Origin: Medicago truncatula | Lineage: Eukaryota > Streptophyta > Magnoliopsida > Fabales > Fabaceae | Reading direction: 5' to 3' | Assembly: GCF_003473485.1 (NCBI RefSeq) | Contig: NC_053043.1 | Span: 8,876,001-8,940,000, forward strand | Length of the DNA: 64,000 nt | In this document: piece by piece, positions 11,444-28,990 of the stretch | Position numbering within the stretch: the stretch's first letter is position 1 | How the letters are laid out: each line of letters starts with the position of its first letter | The notes under the pieces: model-generated | Seen by the model: only the letters and a program-made list of their open reading frames with translations | What the model was told of the DNA's origin: nothing | Databases searched by the model: none | Translations under genes and position numbers: made by a program

Positions 11444-12553
11444 TTAATTTTCAAACAGCTCACGCTCCAACTTCTCCAACAGCTCCTTCTTCCGGTCATC
11501 GAGATGCTCTTCGTCCCTTAACTTTAGATACATTTTCATTTTTTTAGCTTGAGTCTTTTCTTGCAGCAACTTGTTTTTCTGTTGTTTCACCAAATTTAAC
11601 TCTTTCAATTGTTCAATCTCTTGCTCTTTTAATTCTTTGAATTGAACCCATTCCTTTTCCACCTTCTCCAATGTCTCGCCCTTGCTTTTCATTTTACCTT
11701 TTTTTTTAGCTGCCTCCCTACCCATTGGACGAGCACTAGATCCTACAGAGTCCTCGTGAGATCTCTTAGATCCACTACTCCCTAACCCAACATTTCCTCC
11801 CATCTGACTACCATAACGTGGTTGATCACGGAGAGCGTGCCATTCTTCATTCAAAGTAAATTGAATATTCTTCCCACCTGCAAACAATTCCTGCGCTTTT
11901 GTCAAAACATCATCTTCCGACCAACCGCTTCCTTGCATACGCTTAGCGCTTTCATAAGCACCAATCCATTTATTTATTATTTTACTCATATAATTAAAAC
12001 GGTTTCGGCAGGCAACTAGATCGCGGGGAGAATCGAATGAGCAATACTCATTACAATACTCAGCAATTTTACCCCAATATGTTTCTCCTCTCTGGTTTCT
12101 CCCGACAACACTGCTTGTTCCATATTTAATCCATGCACTAATTAGAACCAAATTTTGTTGAGTGTTCCATGCTGGTTCCTTACTTCTCTTGCTCTTAGGA
12201 GTTGAATCTTCTGGAGTGACTTCATCAGCAATTGCCATGCCACTAGGAGTTATTTGTGTTGAAAATTCAGGATATTGAGTTGCACCAACATTGTGAAAAT
12301 TATCATTCTCCATTGGCATAGAACCATTAAACGGGGGTGTTTGAGATGGATATCTCATCATAGATCCATAATATGGATGAAAGTTTGGAACAGAGGATGA
12401 TTGGTTGAAATTTGGTGGAAAACCAAAATTAGGTATGTTTTGAGGACGTTGGTTGAAAAATTGATTTGGATTTGGATAATTGTTGGGATTTTCGTAGTTA
12501 AATGGGTAATTAGAATAATTTTGGTTGTTGAAATGGTTATTATTGGGATCCAT
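11444..12553 (-). CDS. PIF/Harbinger ORF1, Myb/SANT-like DNA-binding protein
   Basis: 369-codon uninterrupted ORF. The first ~110 residues are Asn/Pro/Phe/Tyr-rich and low in complexity. A trihelix Myb/SANT-like domain follows: KEPAWNTQQNLVLISAWIKYG, then GETYWGKIAEYCNEYC, then CRNRFNYMSKIINKWIGAYESA. After a basic segment (AAKKKGKMKSKGE) comes a charged coiled-coil-like tail rich in Lys/Glu/Leu. This is the standard layout of plant PIF-like ORF1 proteins (often annotated as NAM-associated or 'glutathione S-transferase T3-like'), which bind the element ends and help bring the transposase into the nucleus. It lies upstream of ORF2 on the same strand, as usual in this superfamily. Confidence 0.88.
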   Translation of the reverse strand: MDPNNNHFNNQNYSNYPFNYENPNNYPNPNQFFNQRPQNIPNFGFPPNFNQSSSVPNFHPYYGSMMRYPSQTPPFNGSMPMENDNFHNVGATQYPEFSTQITPSGMAIADEVTPEDSTPKSKRSKEPAWNTQQNLVLISAWIKYGTSSVVGRNQRGETYWGKIAEYCNEYCSFDSPRDLVACRNRFNYMSKIINKWIGAYESAKRMQGSGWSEDDVLTKAQELFAGGKNIQFTLNEEWHALRDQPRYGSQMGGNVGLGSSGSKRSHEDSVGSSARPMGREAAKKKGKMKSKGETLEKVEKEWVQFKELKEQEIEQLKELNLVKQQKNKLLQEKTQAKKMKMYLKLRDEEHLDDRKKELLEKLERELFEN

Positions 12554-12670
12554 TTCACTAAAAATAAGATTAAAACTTCACTTAGTTTGCTAATAGAAAG
12601 ATAATAATAAGAAGAAGATAGTGAAAAACTTGGTTTTTTTTTCTGTGTCCAAATCAAATGAACCAAGTCT

Positions 12671-12680
12671 CTATTTATAG
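12671..12680 (-). promoter_or_regulatory. TATA-like box for Harbinger ORF1
   Basis: CTATAAATAG on the minus strand, about 120 bp upstream of the ORF1 ATG at 12553. Good match to a plant TATA box; spacing leaves a plausible leader. Confidence 0.5.
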
Positions 12681-13485
12681 AGAAAAAAAAATCATGAATT
12701 TTGGTATAATTTTTTTTTTTTAAATTAATTTACAACGAAATAATTGAGGTTAAATTATGAAAATGATAAGAATCCGAACAACCAATTAAAACGCGCCATG
12801 TGTCCTTATCTTTCCAAAATGCGTTTCTCTCTCCGACCGTCTGACCTCTCACGCGCCCTGTCGGCGCGTGTGTTGCACGCGCCAGTTTTCAGCCAATTTC
12901 GCGATGCCACGTGTCCGGCCTGGCAGGGTTCAATTGTGTTGAATTGGTTCACCTTCTCTCTCTTCTCTTCCCTCATTCAACAGACTTTCAACACACCATT
13001 GGAGGGGAAATTGGTGTTGAATGTGCCATTAAACAAACCATTGTAAGTGGTCTTATTTTTTATTGACAAACAATAACTTATATAATATTAATGTTTTTGA
13101 TGTCGTTTTATCTATTTAATATAAGGGTAAAATAAAAAATAAACAAGTTATAATTCACTTTATTCTCTCAATTTCAATTTTAATAACTAAAAGGAGAAGA
13201 AATTTAATACAAGGTAAAAATTAATTATTTTGATAAAAGATAATATGATTTAATTCTACATAATATTGTTTTTTAAACAAGGGTAAAAATGAAATAAAAA
13301 AGTTATAACACATTCCATTCCGTTCATTTTTCCAAACAATGGAACAAGTAATTTGTTCCGCTCCGTCATATAATACCCAAACAATAGAATAGAATATTTA
13401 TTCCATTCCGTTCCGTTCCGCTCCATTCCACTCTATTTCATTTCGCTCCATTCCGTTCTATTCCGTCAATCCAAACAGAGCCTGA

Positions 13486-14328
13486 GATAGACAATGATAC
13501 GAATCTGATATTTCTTCCCTTAGTTATAGGGATTTTGTTGATTTCATTTTTGCAATTATATTGAATCGATTATTTTCAAGAAAATAGAGAACGCGATTAA
13601 CACTAATGAATTGCAAGTATCTTACTTTATACAATCATTTCAGATCATCACTAGTCAATACCATGAATCCATATTATCGTACAATGAAAATTTGAAAATG
13701 AGGTTACATAATTTTTTTGAATCTAACAGGTTACATAATTGTTAATGTTGACATTCGACTCTATTATTACACATGATGCTCTGCTCAAAAGCTCCCTTAC
13801 CATTTCCAATCTTAATCACATGCCATCAAGACTTTTGGCTTGTTGCTCCTTTTAAGTCCCTCATTACTAGTACCTTTTAAAAATGTCTTAATTACATAAT
13901 AATCACCAACCACTAGCTAGCTAAATCCCCCTTTTCCTACAAGGAAAACAGATAACTTGTAGCTCAATAAGCCCTTAAGATACGTTTTTCAAGTCTCATA
14001 ATAGTTTTCTCTCAAAAATAAGTCTCATAATAGTTTATTTATTTTTATTTGGGTTTGATTCCAAACATATGCTTATTGTGTTATTTACGAGTTTTTTCTT
14101 ATTTTTTTCAAGGGTTGTTAACATAAATAAATAAAAATTGTTATTTATAAGGTTTCTAATTTATCACTTTTTTATTGTACTTTTTTTTATAAGAAACTAA
14201 ACTAACACACCTAAATTGACACAAAAACTAACTAAAGTGGGTTATAGTAAGTTTCTTTTATCACTTAATCTAAAGATTATTTATTGACACTCTAATAATA
14301 ATGATAAAATTAAAATGTTTCTACTTTT
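13486..14328. other. Intergenic, no gene seen
   Basis: AT-rich DNA between two mobile elements. No coding or RNA feature recognised. Confidence 0.4.
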
Positions 14329-14337
14329 AAAATAAAA

Positions 14338-14591
14338 GGTTTAATAGCAGTTTTAGCTCCCTAAGAAAAAAAAAGTACAAAACCGCCTCCTAAGTTTTGC
14401 ATTTGTGGCAGTTTTGGCCCCCAATGCCAATTTTGACTTGGTCAACGCTGATGTGGCACCTTAAATGAGGTGCCACGTGTTATTTTTTTTCTACCAAAAA
14501 TTGACCTTGGAGGCCAAAACTGCTATAGTTGCAAAACTTATGGGGCAATTTTGTAGTTTTTTTCATAGGAGGCTAAAACTGCTTTTAAGCC
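14338..14591. mobile_element. Fold-back MULE-type MITE
   Basis: 254-bp inverted-repeat element from GGTTTAATAGCAGTTTTAGC to its near complement GCTAAAACTGCTTTTAAGCC. It is flanked by a perfect 9-bp duplication aaaataaaa (14329-14337, 14592-14600), diagnostic of Mutator-like insertion. No coding capacity. Confidence 0.88.
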
Positions 14592-14600
14592 AAAATAAAA

Positions 14601-16559
14601 ATCAACTAAAAGAGGAAATAAATTTATATATATTTAACTCCAAATGTTTGATATAATTGTAAAAATACAAGTCTTGTATACAAAGATTTTGGGTTCGAGC
14701 TCTGTTAGTGCTCTTGAATAAAACGTAAATGTAAATTTATTTGTAAATGTCGAGTTCTAAAGTCTTCTCTGTTGGACGTCCATCACCCTAAATTTAATTT
14801 ATAAAAAGGAACTATATATATCTCAGCTAATTATGAACCACATAAAATAAGTATCTTGCATAAGTATTAATTGTACGCCCTCTCTTTTATGCTTCTCAAA
14901 CTCTAGCGGTTATCATTTTTTTCTTCCTTCTTCTAGATCTATCGAAGAGAGATGATTTATGCTCAATTTTAACTTGAAATCACTCTTACAAATTGTTTTT
15001 TTCTTCTTAGTTTCTCTTATGTTAAATAAGTGATTTTTATATATTTTTAGCCTCCTTTCGTATGTTTTTGTGATTTCATCATCTTAGCATAACATTATTT
15101 GTTTTGATTTTCCTTCTTAATGTAGATCAACTTTGATTCAATGTAGATTAAATCAATATCTATGGTGTCATCAATCCAGTGACATGTGTATTTCAAACTC
15201 TTGAATATAATAATATTTTTAGATTTATATATTTTGTCGTTTTATGATATTAATATGAACGTTGTATGTTTGTTATTTTTTTTAGTGACTATGAATTTAT
15301 GCTTATTCATATACTTTATCAACTTAAATGACATTCATCATTTAATGACAAAAAAGTTATTATAGTTTGGGGTATGATGAGAGAGTGGAACACAGTTGAA
15401 AGGAAAACACCAATTTCTGACGGGTATTACTGTTGTGTTTGAAGGTGAGAACAAGAGCCCAAGGGTAAGTGGGCTGAACCAGAGACCCAGCAACCGGGAG
15501 GGCCCGGGCTAGTTGACAACGGAGGTGGGTCCCAAGGAAAGAACGTTACGTACTAATGGCTATAGGGTAGTGTGGCGTGTTCCTTGTAGCCTTAAAATTG
15601 AAGAGAATCGTTAACGGCGTTTTGTTTGGAGGCAAAATGTTCCATGCATGTGGGTCCAAAAGAGACATTATTTTCATCGATGAATATGGCCCCACTTCAT
15701 ATCTAGCCAATCTATTTATTTTTGTGCTCATAGTCATGTATAAACCTACTATCATACTATCATCCACGTAGAAATATGGAGAGTAATCTTTTGAGTTTTA
15801 TAAGATTCAAATGAACGGTAAACTGTTCTGAAGAATTTTAACGTTTTTGCATGTTTAAAATTGAATTTGAATTCAAAACTTTAGTTAAATTAAAAAAGAC
15901 TTATAACATCTTATCTAAGCGCTTTTGATTGTAGATGAAAAGTGATAATGGATATTTCATAAAGATTATTAAGAAAAAGCCAAGTTAGTTCTTGTTGTGT
16001 TATCTTCTTATACGCAATTTTAAATATTAATCTTTTAAAAATTACAATAAATAACAAAATTAACCCTAAAGAGAATTTAACTCAAGGCTAGATTCACCTA
16101 TAATTAGCTTAGCTAGTTGTTGCTAAAGTTTAGCAAATATGTCCAAACACCTAGCCTAATCGACCAATTATTGTTGCTCTTCTTTGACAATTATCCAAGA
16201 AAAATAAAATTATTATCACCATTAGAGTGTGGCCTATCTAGTGACTTAGTTAGTAGCAACAAAAAAAGTCTAGCGACTTAGTTGGAGTGTGGCCTATCTA
16301 GTGTTGCCTATCATTGTTATAAGAAATTACTATATTTCCATAATTTGATAGGACGCTTATTTTTCTTTAATTATCCATTTAAAGTTTTTTTTACAAGAAT
16401 TATCCATAAAAGAGCATCATAGTAATTTAGAGTTCAATTTCAAATAAATGAACTATGATTAAAAATCATTTCACTTAAAAATTAAATTTAATGTTTTTTA
16501 TCATTAAGAATTTAATTTGGTATCTCATAATTTACAACACTTTTTTTTTATAATAGACG
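14601..16559. other. Intergenic, with a less AT-rich block at 15360-15770
   Basis: Mostly AT-rich DNA. Near 14690 there is a B-box-like 'gggttcgagctc', possibly a SINE remnant. The block 15360-15770 is clearly richer in G+C and less repetitive than its surroundings but has no ORF above 73 codons. No gene can be supported. Confidence 0.35.
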
Positions 16560-16680
16560 AAATGACAAAGTCATTATAAACTGACACACACAAGTGGAGG
16601 TATCGGGGTTCGAACCCCAATCATGACATCCGGCCTAACAATTTCGACATTTTGCTAGTTGAACTAGAACTTCTGGATTA
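16560..16680 (-). repeat. tRNA-derived SINE-like sequence
   Basis: Read on the minus strand it has an A-box-like 'tagttcaactagcaaaat' followed about 45 bp later by a perfect B-box, GGGGTTCGAACCCC. This is the internal pol III promoter layout of a tRNA-derived SINE head. It does not fold as a complete tRNA. Only the head is recognised, and no TSD was found. Confidence 0.5.
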
Positions 16681-19129
16681 CAACACTTTTTTTTAAACAA
16701 GTTAAATTAACTGATCTAAATTTATATCAGAGATAATCGAATATGAAATCTTCCATCTCAAGCTAATACCACAAGACCGATCTAGGCGAATTCATAATTT
16801 ACGACACTTATAAATTATCCCAACCTAGGTGCGCTAGACCCGATGGTATGGGGATCCCATTTTAAACAGCTGACATAGCATGTTTTAAAAGGGAGGAAGA
16901 TCCACCAAACCTTGTACTGACAACAAGCATCTTCACTTACGATAACTTGTTTGGTTCCTACAAATGCATTTTTATGAAAGAATAATTAATTGTAACTAAT
17001 ATGAGTATCTACATAAAAGGAAAGAAAAAGTAACTTTAGAATTAAACAATGAGGGAAAAAGACAAGCTTCAATCAAGTATGACACTTGTTGCCTATTTCC
17101 GTAGAAACAAAAACAAGGGAAGAAGAATGAATATGGTTTTGGTAGAATTGGTAATGTTCAGATTTAATTAAATTTTGTTGAAATCCGATCATTTAGTAAT
17201 CTCTACACAAACAACAAAATCTTTGTCTTCGTGAGTATAACTCAATTGGTAAAGAAATGCATGATATATGCAAAGGTTTGGTTCAAACCTCAGTCGCCAC
17301 AAAAAACAACTACAAAATCTTTAATGAAATCAAATTATTCCAAGTAACTCTACCTAAAGGGAGATCTGATGCAACTTTAAAATCATATATCAACATATGA
17401 ACTTCTTTTATGGAAAAACAGACTATCGATATATTAAGATTCCAGTTCCTTAAATCTTATGCATTATCCTGCAATGCATAAAGTTCTGTTTAACAAAAAA
17501 AATATATATAAAGGTGTCATTCCTATATTCTCGAATAGTCATTCTTAATTATTGTATCAGTATCACTCATATCGTCGACAATACGTATATCAAAAAATGT
17601 ATTATCATATGGATACTCTATTAAAAACAATATACCTGACAAATGAAATTGATCAAGTTGGAATTCATTTTAAAACATTCTACTTGTAAATAAATTTTAC
17701 ACATATATTCAATTATTATTTTAGTAATATCTTTTTTTAGAGGTAGTAATATCTTATTATAGAATAAATATATTTCAAGAAAGATATTGTTATGATATAA
17801 TACAATTAGATATCAGCGTAAAACTTGTCTACTTTTTTTTTTTTTTTTTAATTTTAAAGAAGTGTAAAACTTGTTTAATGAATACCATCTCTTATTATTA
17901 AAAAAAGAGAGAGTTCTCCTTTTGGTAAAAGTAATGTAAAATCATATTGGCCTTGATTACACCTACTCCAGACAAGAAAAAAGGACAAGAAGTATTGGAA
18001 TTTAGCTCCTGATACAAAGTAAACATATCTCTCAGATTATTTCTTTTTCATAAAAAACATCATAACTAAACAATACTAAAAATAAGCAAAGAAAATAAAC
18101 AAGTTAAATTTTAAATTGCTATTAGGCAGCCTGTCAGTCCGTGAGCAACACCTTTAATTTAAATAGATTTCATGTATGCAATCATATGATTCATATGTAG
18201 CTGAAAGTTCTAATCACTTTCCTGTGTCCCCTTCCCTCCACACAATTAGGTACAATGTAAGGAAAAAGAGAACAAGGAAATAATTAATCACTTATCACAA
18301 TCACAACATGGATACTCTTGCAAGAGATTAGGATAATCCTAAACTTTTGAATGTGTTTCTAGAGGTATAAGGTGAGCAAATTAAGATAATCTAGTTCCTA
18401 AGCTTTTGGCTTCCTAGTTGTTAAACCAAAATTAATAAACAATTCCACACGGTTTTTTTCCAAGAAGTTTGACCCCTTTGGAAATGAGTGTCTCTAAACC
18501 CTTTAGATGAGTTTCGATTCTCTAGTGGGAAGATTTCCTCATTCACATCTGTAGTAGTTGTTAGATCAAGATTGAAATGTACATTTTATACTTGATTTTT
18601 TTAGTTTTATAGGAAATAAGAAATTGCTTTAAATATACACTATTAGATATCATACTGCAGTCACTCACATCGGTAGTTGTTAGATTGAGATGGGACATTG
18701 TAGATCTCAAACTCGTTTTTATTTTATTTTAAAAAGAAATAAAAAATTTGCTTGAAATATGCACCAATCGATCTCAATCCAAATTCTAATGATGTGGCTA
18801 AATGTGAGAAACCTCATTTGGGAAAATGAATAACCAAGTCTAATAAGTCACTTATAGATAACTCGGTTGTTGAGTTAAAGGACGTTGAAGAAGTTTGGAA
18901 TCTATTCTCCGTCAAACACGCTGACATTCCTTTCACGAAACATTCCTTCGAACAAAATAGCAATGCTCATATATATACATGAGAAAAATATAATTCATTC
19001 AAGACATTGTGACCCTAAAGTATGTAATAATTATTTTTTATAAATGACTCCTTTGTAACTAAAATTTGGTTCAAAGGTATAGTAGTAAACTCTGCATCGT
19101 TCTACCATTTCTCAATTCAAAATGCGGTT
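16681..19129. other. Intergenic; possible SINE head near 17229-17305
   Basis: AT-rich DNA without a coding block. At about 17229-17305, plus strand, 'gtataactcaattggtaaag' and 'ggttcaaacctc' are spaced like the A and B boxes of a tRNA-derived SINE. At 18540-18780 two diverged stretches share 'tagttgttagat' wording, a possible old duplication. Confidence 0.35.
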
Positions 19130-19137
19130 TTTGTTAG

Positions 19138-20043
19138 GGGTGGCAAAATGGATGGATTGGATGGATATGGATTTGGATCTTAATGAATGGATCAAAAAAG
19201 GTCCATTAGTCCATTACAATCCACTATTTGTTTTTTGTTAAAAAAAACCATCCAATCCATCCATTATTAGATTTTATTGGATGGATAATCCATCCGATCC
19301 ATAAATCAAAGTGTATTATTTTGTTTGAAGGGTGTATTATTTATTATTAATCAACTTTTTTTTAGTAAATTCAATGCAAATGAATTTTTTATAAGCAAGC
19401 CCAATACTTTTTTTTTCTTTAGCTTGTCATAAGCCCACATAATTTAAAAATTCAGAAATATTAAATAGTATTAATTAAATAACTTAAAATAATATGGTGG
19501 TGGTGGTGGTCAACTGACAGCCACCGGCGTTGATCACCGTGTCCCGCCAGCAACCTCCACGGCGGTGCACCGACCATTTTTCCGGCGACCAACGGCGGTT
19601 CACGGCGGGATCTGGTGTTGACCGGCCAAGCTCCGCCGTTGACCACCACCCTTAATATAATACTATTAAATAATATTTTTATAATATATTAAATTAATAA
19701 TTTTTAAATATTAAAAAATTAATTTTTTTTCTTTTTTTTTCTGTCAGTTTTTTTCCTAAATTATTTTTTAATAATTTTTTTTATTTTATCAAATATATAT
19801 TTATTTAAATAAAAAAATTAAATATTATGTGAAGTAATCCGTTGGTTTTTTTTTTCTTTTTTAAAGAGATGATCCATTGGATTTCAAAAATTAGGTGGAT
19901 GGACTCAATCCATCTATAGTCTTTGATGGATGGATTTCAAACCAATCCATTAACAAACGTTTTATTTGATGGATGGATTAGATGGATTTTATAGTGGATA
20001 GATTGGATGGATTTTATAGTGGATGTGGATCCTATTACCACCC
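19138..20043. mobile_element. hAT-like non-autonomous element
   Basis: Starts GGGTGGCAAA and ends with the near complement TTACCACCC. Flanks tttgttag and ttagttat agree at 6 of 8 positions, as for an old hAT 8-bp duplication. Subterminal DNA on both sides is packed with GGATGGAT/ATCCATCC repeats. The centre is extremely AT-rich except for a GC-rich block at 19500-19650. No transposase. Confidence 0.65.
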
Positions 20044-20114
20044 TTAGTTATTTTACGTCATTTACAATTTATAGGTATGACAAGAACAAAGTGGTGGTGG
20101 TAAAGTAACAGATT

Positions 20115-21238
20115 ATTACTGCATGGGATTGTCATTGATGTTTCATAACGTGGTAAGTGGAACAGTCCAAAAAGGGCTTAAAAGCGTGGCATGTGAAGGA
20201 ACAAGCCATGCATATCAAAAAGCAGATAAACCAATGCATGCTGTTTCTTCCACAGAAAAAAAGTGATTGTCCTTTTCGGTTCAGTATATTCAAAGCAAGA
20301 GTGGCAAAATTCACATCACTATTATGTCAATTTCGTGCAAAAGGAAAGAAAAATAAGCTAAGCAGAGAGATGAATTTAATGCTTGTGTATAATTTATTAG
20401 CTTCCAAAGTTTCACGGCTAAGGTGTTGTGTAGGACACAAACCATTCCCCCCCGGAAATTTACAGTATTATATGGACACAATTTAACACCATATTGGTGA
20501 GACATATAGGTCATGTTCATGGTTCAATAAATTCAATAACACATTTATTTGAGTCACAACCAAACCAAAAGTTTAGAAATTGTGACCCCAATTGAGACAG
20601 TAAAAAAAAAACAATTGTTTGGAGAACTCAAATCAAATCATGATTGAAATATCATGACTAATCAAACTTTATTTACCTTTCAGTCGAACACCGAAATACC
20701 ATGACTCATTACCTTGAAAATCAGAAGATTACAAAAAAAAAAAAAAAAGATTTATGTTGTCCTTACAAACGTGTGACAATTGTAATTGCATTAGCCATAT
20801 GTGATTGTAATTTTCCGCAAATGTTAAAAATTGTAATCTTGCGACTTTGATTTAAAACATTGGTTTCAACTCAAAAACCTTTCAAGAACTTAAAAACAAG
20901 ACTTGATACATGCTTTCCATGTCATGCAATATGTCATATGCATTCCTTATAAGACCTCTGTTTGTATCTGTATGGAATTATGAATGAATGTTCATTAGAG
21001 AAGGAAAGTGAAAGATGTGTTTTCATGTACATGTAATCACGAACAAATTTATAAAGTGTCTGGTTGATTTGTCACATACCAAGCAAGCAGCGAAAAATCC
21101 ACTCTCTTGACCTAAGTCCAAGCCCCACCATGTATGATACTCAACGTCTCACAGGCTGTCTGTAGAAACCTTGGAAAGTAGAAACCCAAGTGTGACGGAT
21201 CAACCATTGTTAAATGCAGAATTGAATGTATATAATTT
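20115..21238. repeat. Left arm of inverted segmental duplication (empty-site copy)
   Basis: Matches, as reverse complement, the sequence at 31944-36060 apart from the 3.2-kb MULE inserted there. Landmarks in both copies: 'ttactgcatg', 'acgtggtaagtggaac', 'tcaaagcaagagtgg', 'cacaaccaaaccaaaa', 'aaactttatttacct' and 'gaatgtatata'. This arm has about 120 bp (after 'gagtggc') that the other arm lacks. It contains a 109-codon ORF (20157-20486) that is not conserved in the other arm, so it is not called a gene. The block 'ctcttgacctaagtccaag' near 21102 is repeated near 21254. Confidence 0.75.
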
Positions 21239-21641
21239 GATTTAACATTACATTCTCTTGACCTAAGTCCAAGCCCCACCATGTCATATTATTTTTTTGT
21301 TGAAATAATATATATAGTTTGATAACGGTCATAGTTTGTTGAATCTTATGGCTTCCCCATTACATTCTAGTATGGCACTGACTTGACACTTGAGAACCTC
21401 TTAAGAAAATTCCAATTTGAAAAGAGAGAGATCCCATATCCCAGGGATGACGAAATTTTAAATTTTTAACCAGTTACCTTTACACGCCTATTGCTTGCAA
21501 TTGCACTTTATTCAATTCAAATTATAAGAAAAAATGTCGGCAATGGTTATCGCAAGAGAAATACCAATCATCCCGTTCATATTATTTTGGTGAATTGCAT
21601 GGCTTGAATCTTCAAAATCCAGAAGGGAATCAAAACCCTTT
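21239..21641. other. Intergenic, no gene seen
   Basis: Short AT-rich interval between the inverted-duplication arm and a MITE, downstream of the phosphofructokinase gene. Confidence 0.4.
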
Positions 21642-21768
21642 GAATTCTGCTCTTTACCCAACAATTATTGTTCGCTCCCAACTGAACCACCCAAAAATAC
21701 CCGTGTGACTTAACTATCACAGGTGTATTTTCGGTATTTCAGTTGGGCACGAGGAAAGAGCAGTATTC
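21642..21768. mobile_element. Small fold-back MULE-type MITE
   Basis: 127 bp opening with GAATTCTGCTCTTTACCCAAC-like sequence (first 20 bases paired) and closing with its near complement ending GAGCAGTATTC. A perfect 9-bp duplication aaacccttt flanks it (21633-21641, 21769-21777). Confidence 0.85.
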
Positions 21769-22249
21769 AAACCCTTTAACTTTCTCCATAGAGTGGGCTA
21801 TGGAATTTTCTGAATTATTTTTTACTTAAATTGGTATTCTAACCAGACAACTTATTTTCCCATGCCCACGTTTCTTTAAAAAACCACACGTGTCTGTAAA
21901 TACAAGGCGGAAAACTGTTTTTTTTAGAAGTATATATGTTTTTAAGTGACTTTGGAGGGTGGGAAAATAAGCTCCCATCTAACCTTAATGTAAATTACCT
22001 CAGTAAACATTATCAGGCAAATAGGAACACATTACCTTAAACTACAAAATTATTGACAAGAACATAGATTGCCGATATAAAATGCAACATCAGAGTTTTA
22101 TTCAAAACATCAACTCACTCATAAACCAGCTGGAAAATTTCAAAAGTAAACAGGAAGAAAAAAAAAACCTAGCTAGTATCAGATACAATAGACTCGCAAG
22201 ATCCCACAAAAATGAATTGCCACTGTTAAATACGAGGACCCCATTATGC

Positions 22250-28617
<6,368 letters not shown>

Positions 28618-28981
28618 TTTTTTGAGAGAGTGTAGTTGTTGAGTAGTGTTGAAAAGCGTGAATCTCTAAGATTTGTTTTCGAAAGAGGGTGAGAAAGTAG
28701 GTTTGAAAAGGGTACGACTAAACTAATTAGATTGAGAAACAAGAAATATACTTTCCGAACCCGATTGAATTGAATATCCCCGACCCGCCGATTTTTTAGC
28801 CTTGCAGTCATTTTCAATGTCAAAAAGACTCTTTGTTTTTTCTAGAATAAAAAAATTATTTGATGTTGATTGTATGAGAATAAAATCATTTTTATATGGA
28901 ATTTACTTTTTACTTTTATATTGAGAGTTGTTTTGAAAAATGCTTGCAAAATGGATAGTATTATATTGATAATTTCTATCA
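28618..28981. promoter_or_regulatory. PFP-beta 5' leader and proximal upstream DNA
   Basis: Immediately upstream of the PFP-beta ATG on the minus strand. The first ~150 bp is less AT-rich and leader-like. No TATA box could be fixed with confidence. A MITE begins at 28991, so the undisturbed proximal promoter is short. Confidence 0.35.
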
Positions 28982-28990
28982 TTATTATAA

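Larger units (their letters stand above)
9284..13052 (-). mobile_element. PIF/Harbinger DNA transposon, both ORFs intact
   Basis: 3,769-bp element flanked by TTA on both sides (9281-9283, 13053-13055), the classical PIF/Harbinger duplication. Left end GACCATGTACAATGGTT and inverted right end GACCACTTACAATGGTTT are imperfect terminal repeats. Subterminal 'attcaacac' blocks are also mirrored. It carries a Myb/SANT-like ORF1 (11444-12553) and a DDE transposase ORF2 (9706-10986), both minus and uninterrupted, each with its own TATA-like box. That makes it a candidate autonomous copy, although the imperfect ends suggest some age. It sits inside the 8325-13482 element. Confidence 0.92.
8325..13482. 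mobile_element. Outer TIR element (GGCTCTGTTTGGATT ends) with two nested insertions
   Basis: The left end GGCTCTGTTTGGATT and the right end AATCCAAACAGAGCC are perfect 15-bp inverted repeats, flanked by TGA on both sides (8322-8324, 13483-13485). Subterminal DNA is full of GGAAT/ATTCC motifs on both flanks. Without the MITE at 8411-8899 and the Harbinger at 9284-13052 (with their duplications) the original element was roughly 0.9 kb and non-coding. The ends resemble the elements at 32939 and 34000. A TGA duplication does not fit the TTA/TAA usual for Harbinger, so the superfamily is left open. Confidence 0.75.

Noticed and set aside
20157..20486. 109-codon plus-strand ORF in the left duplication arm
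   Set aside because: The matching region in the right arm lacks about 120 bp and does not keep the frame; composition is not coding-like.
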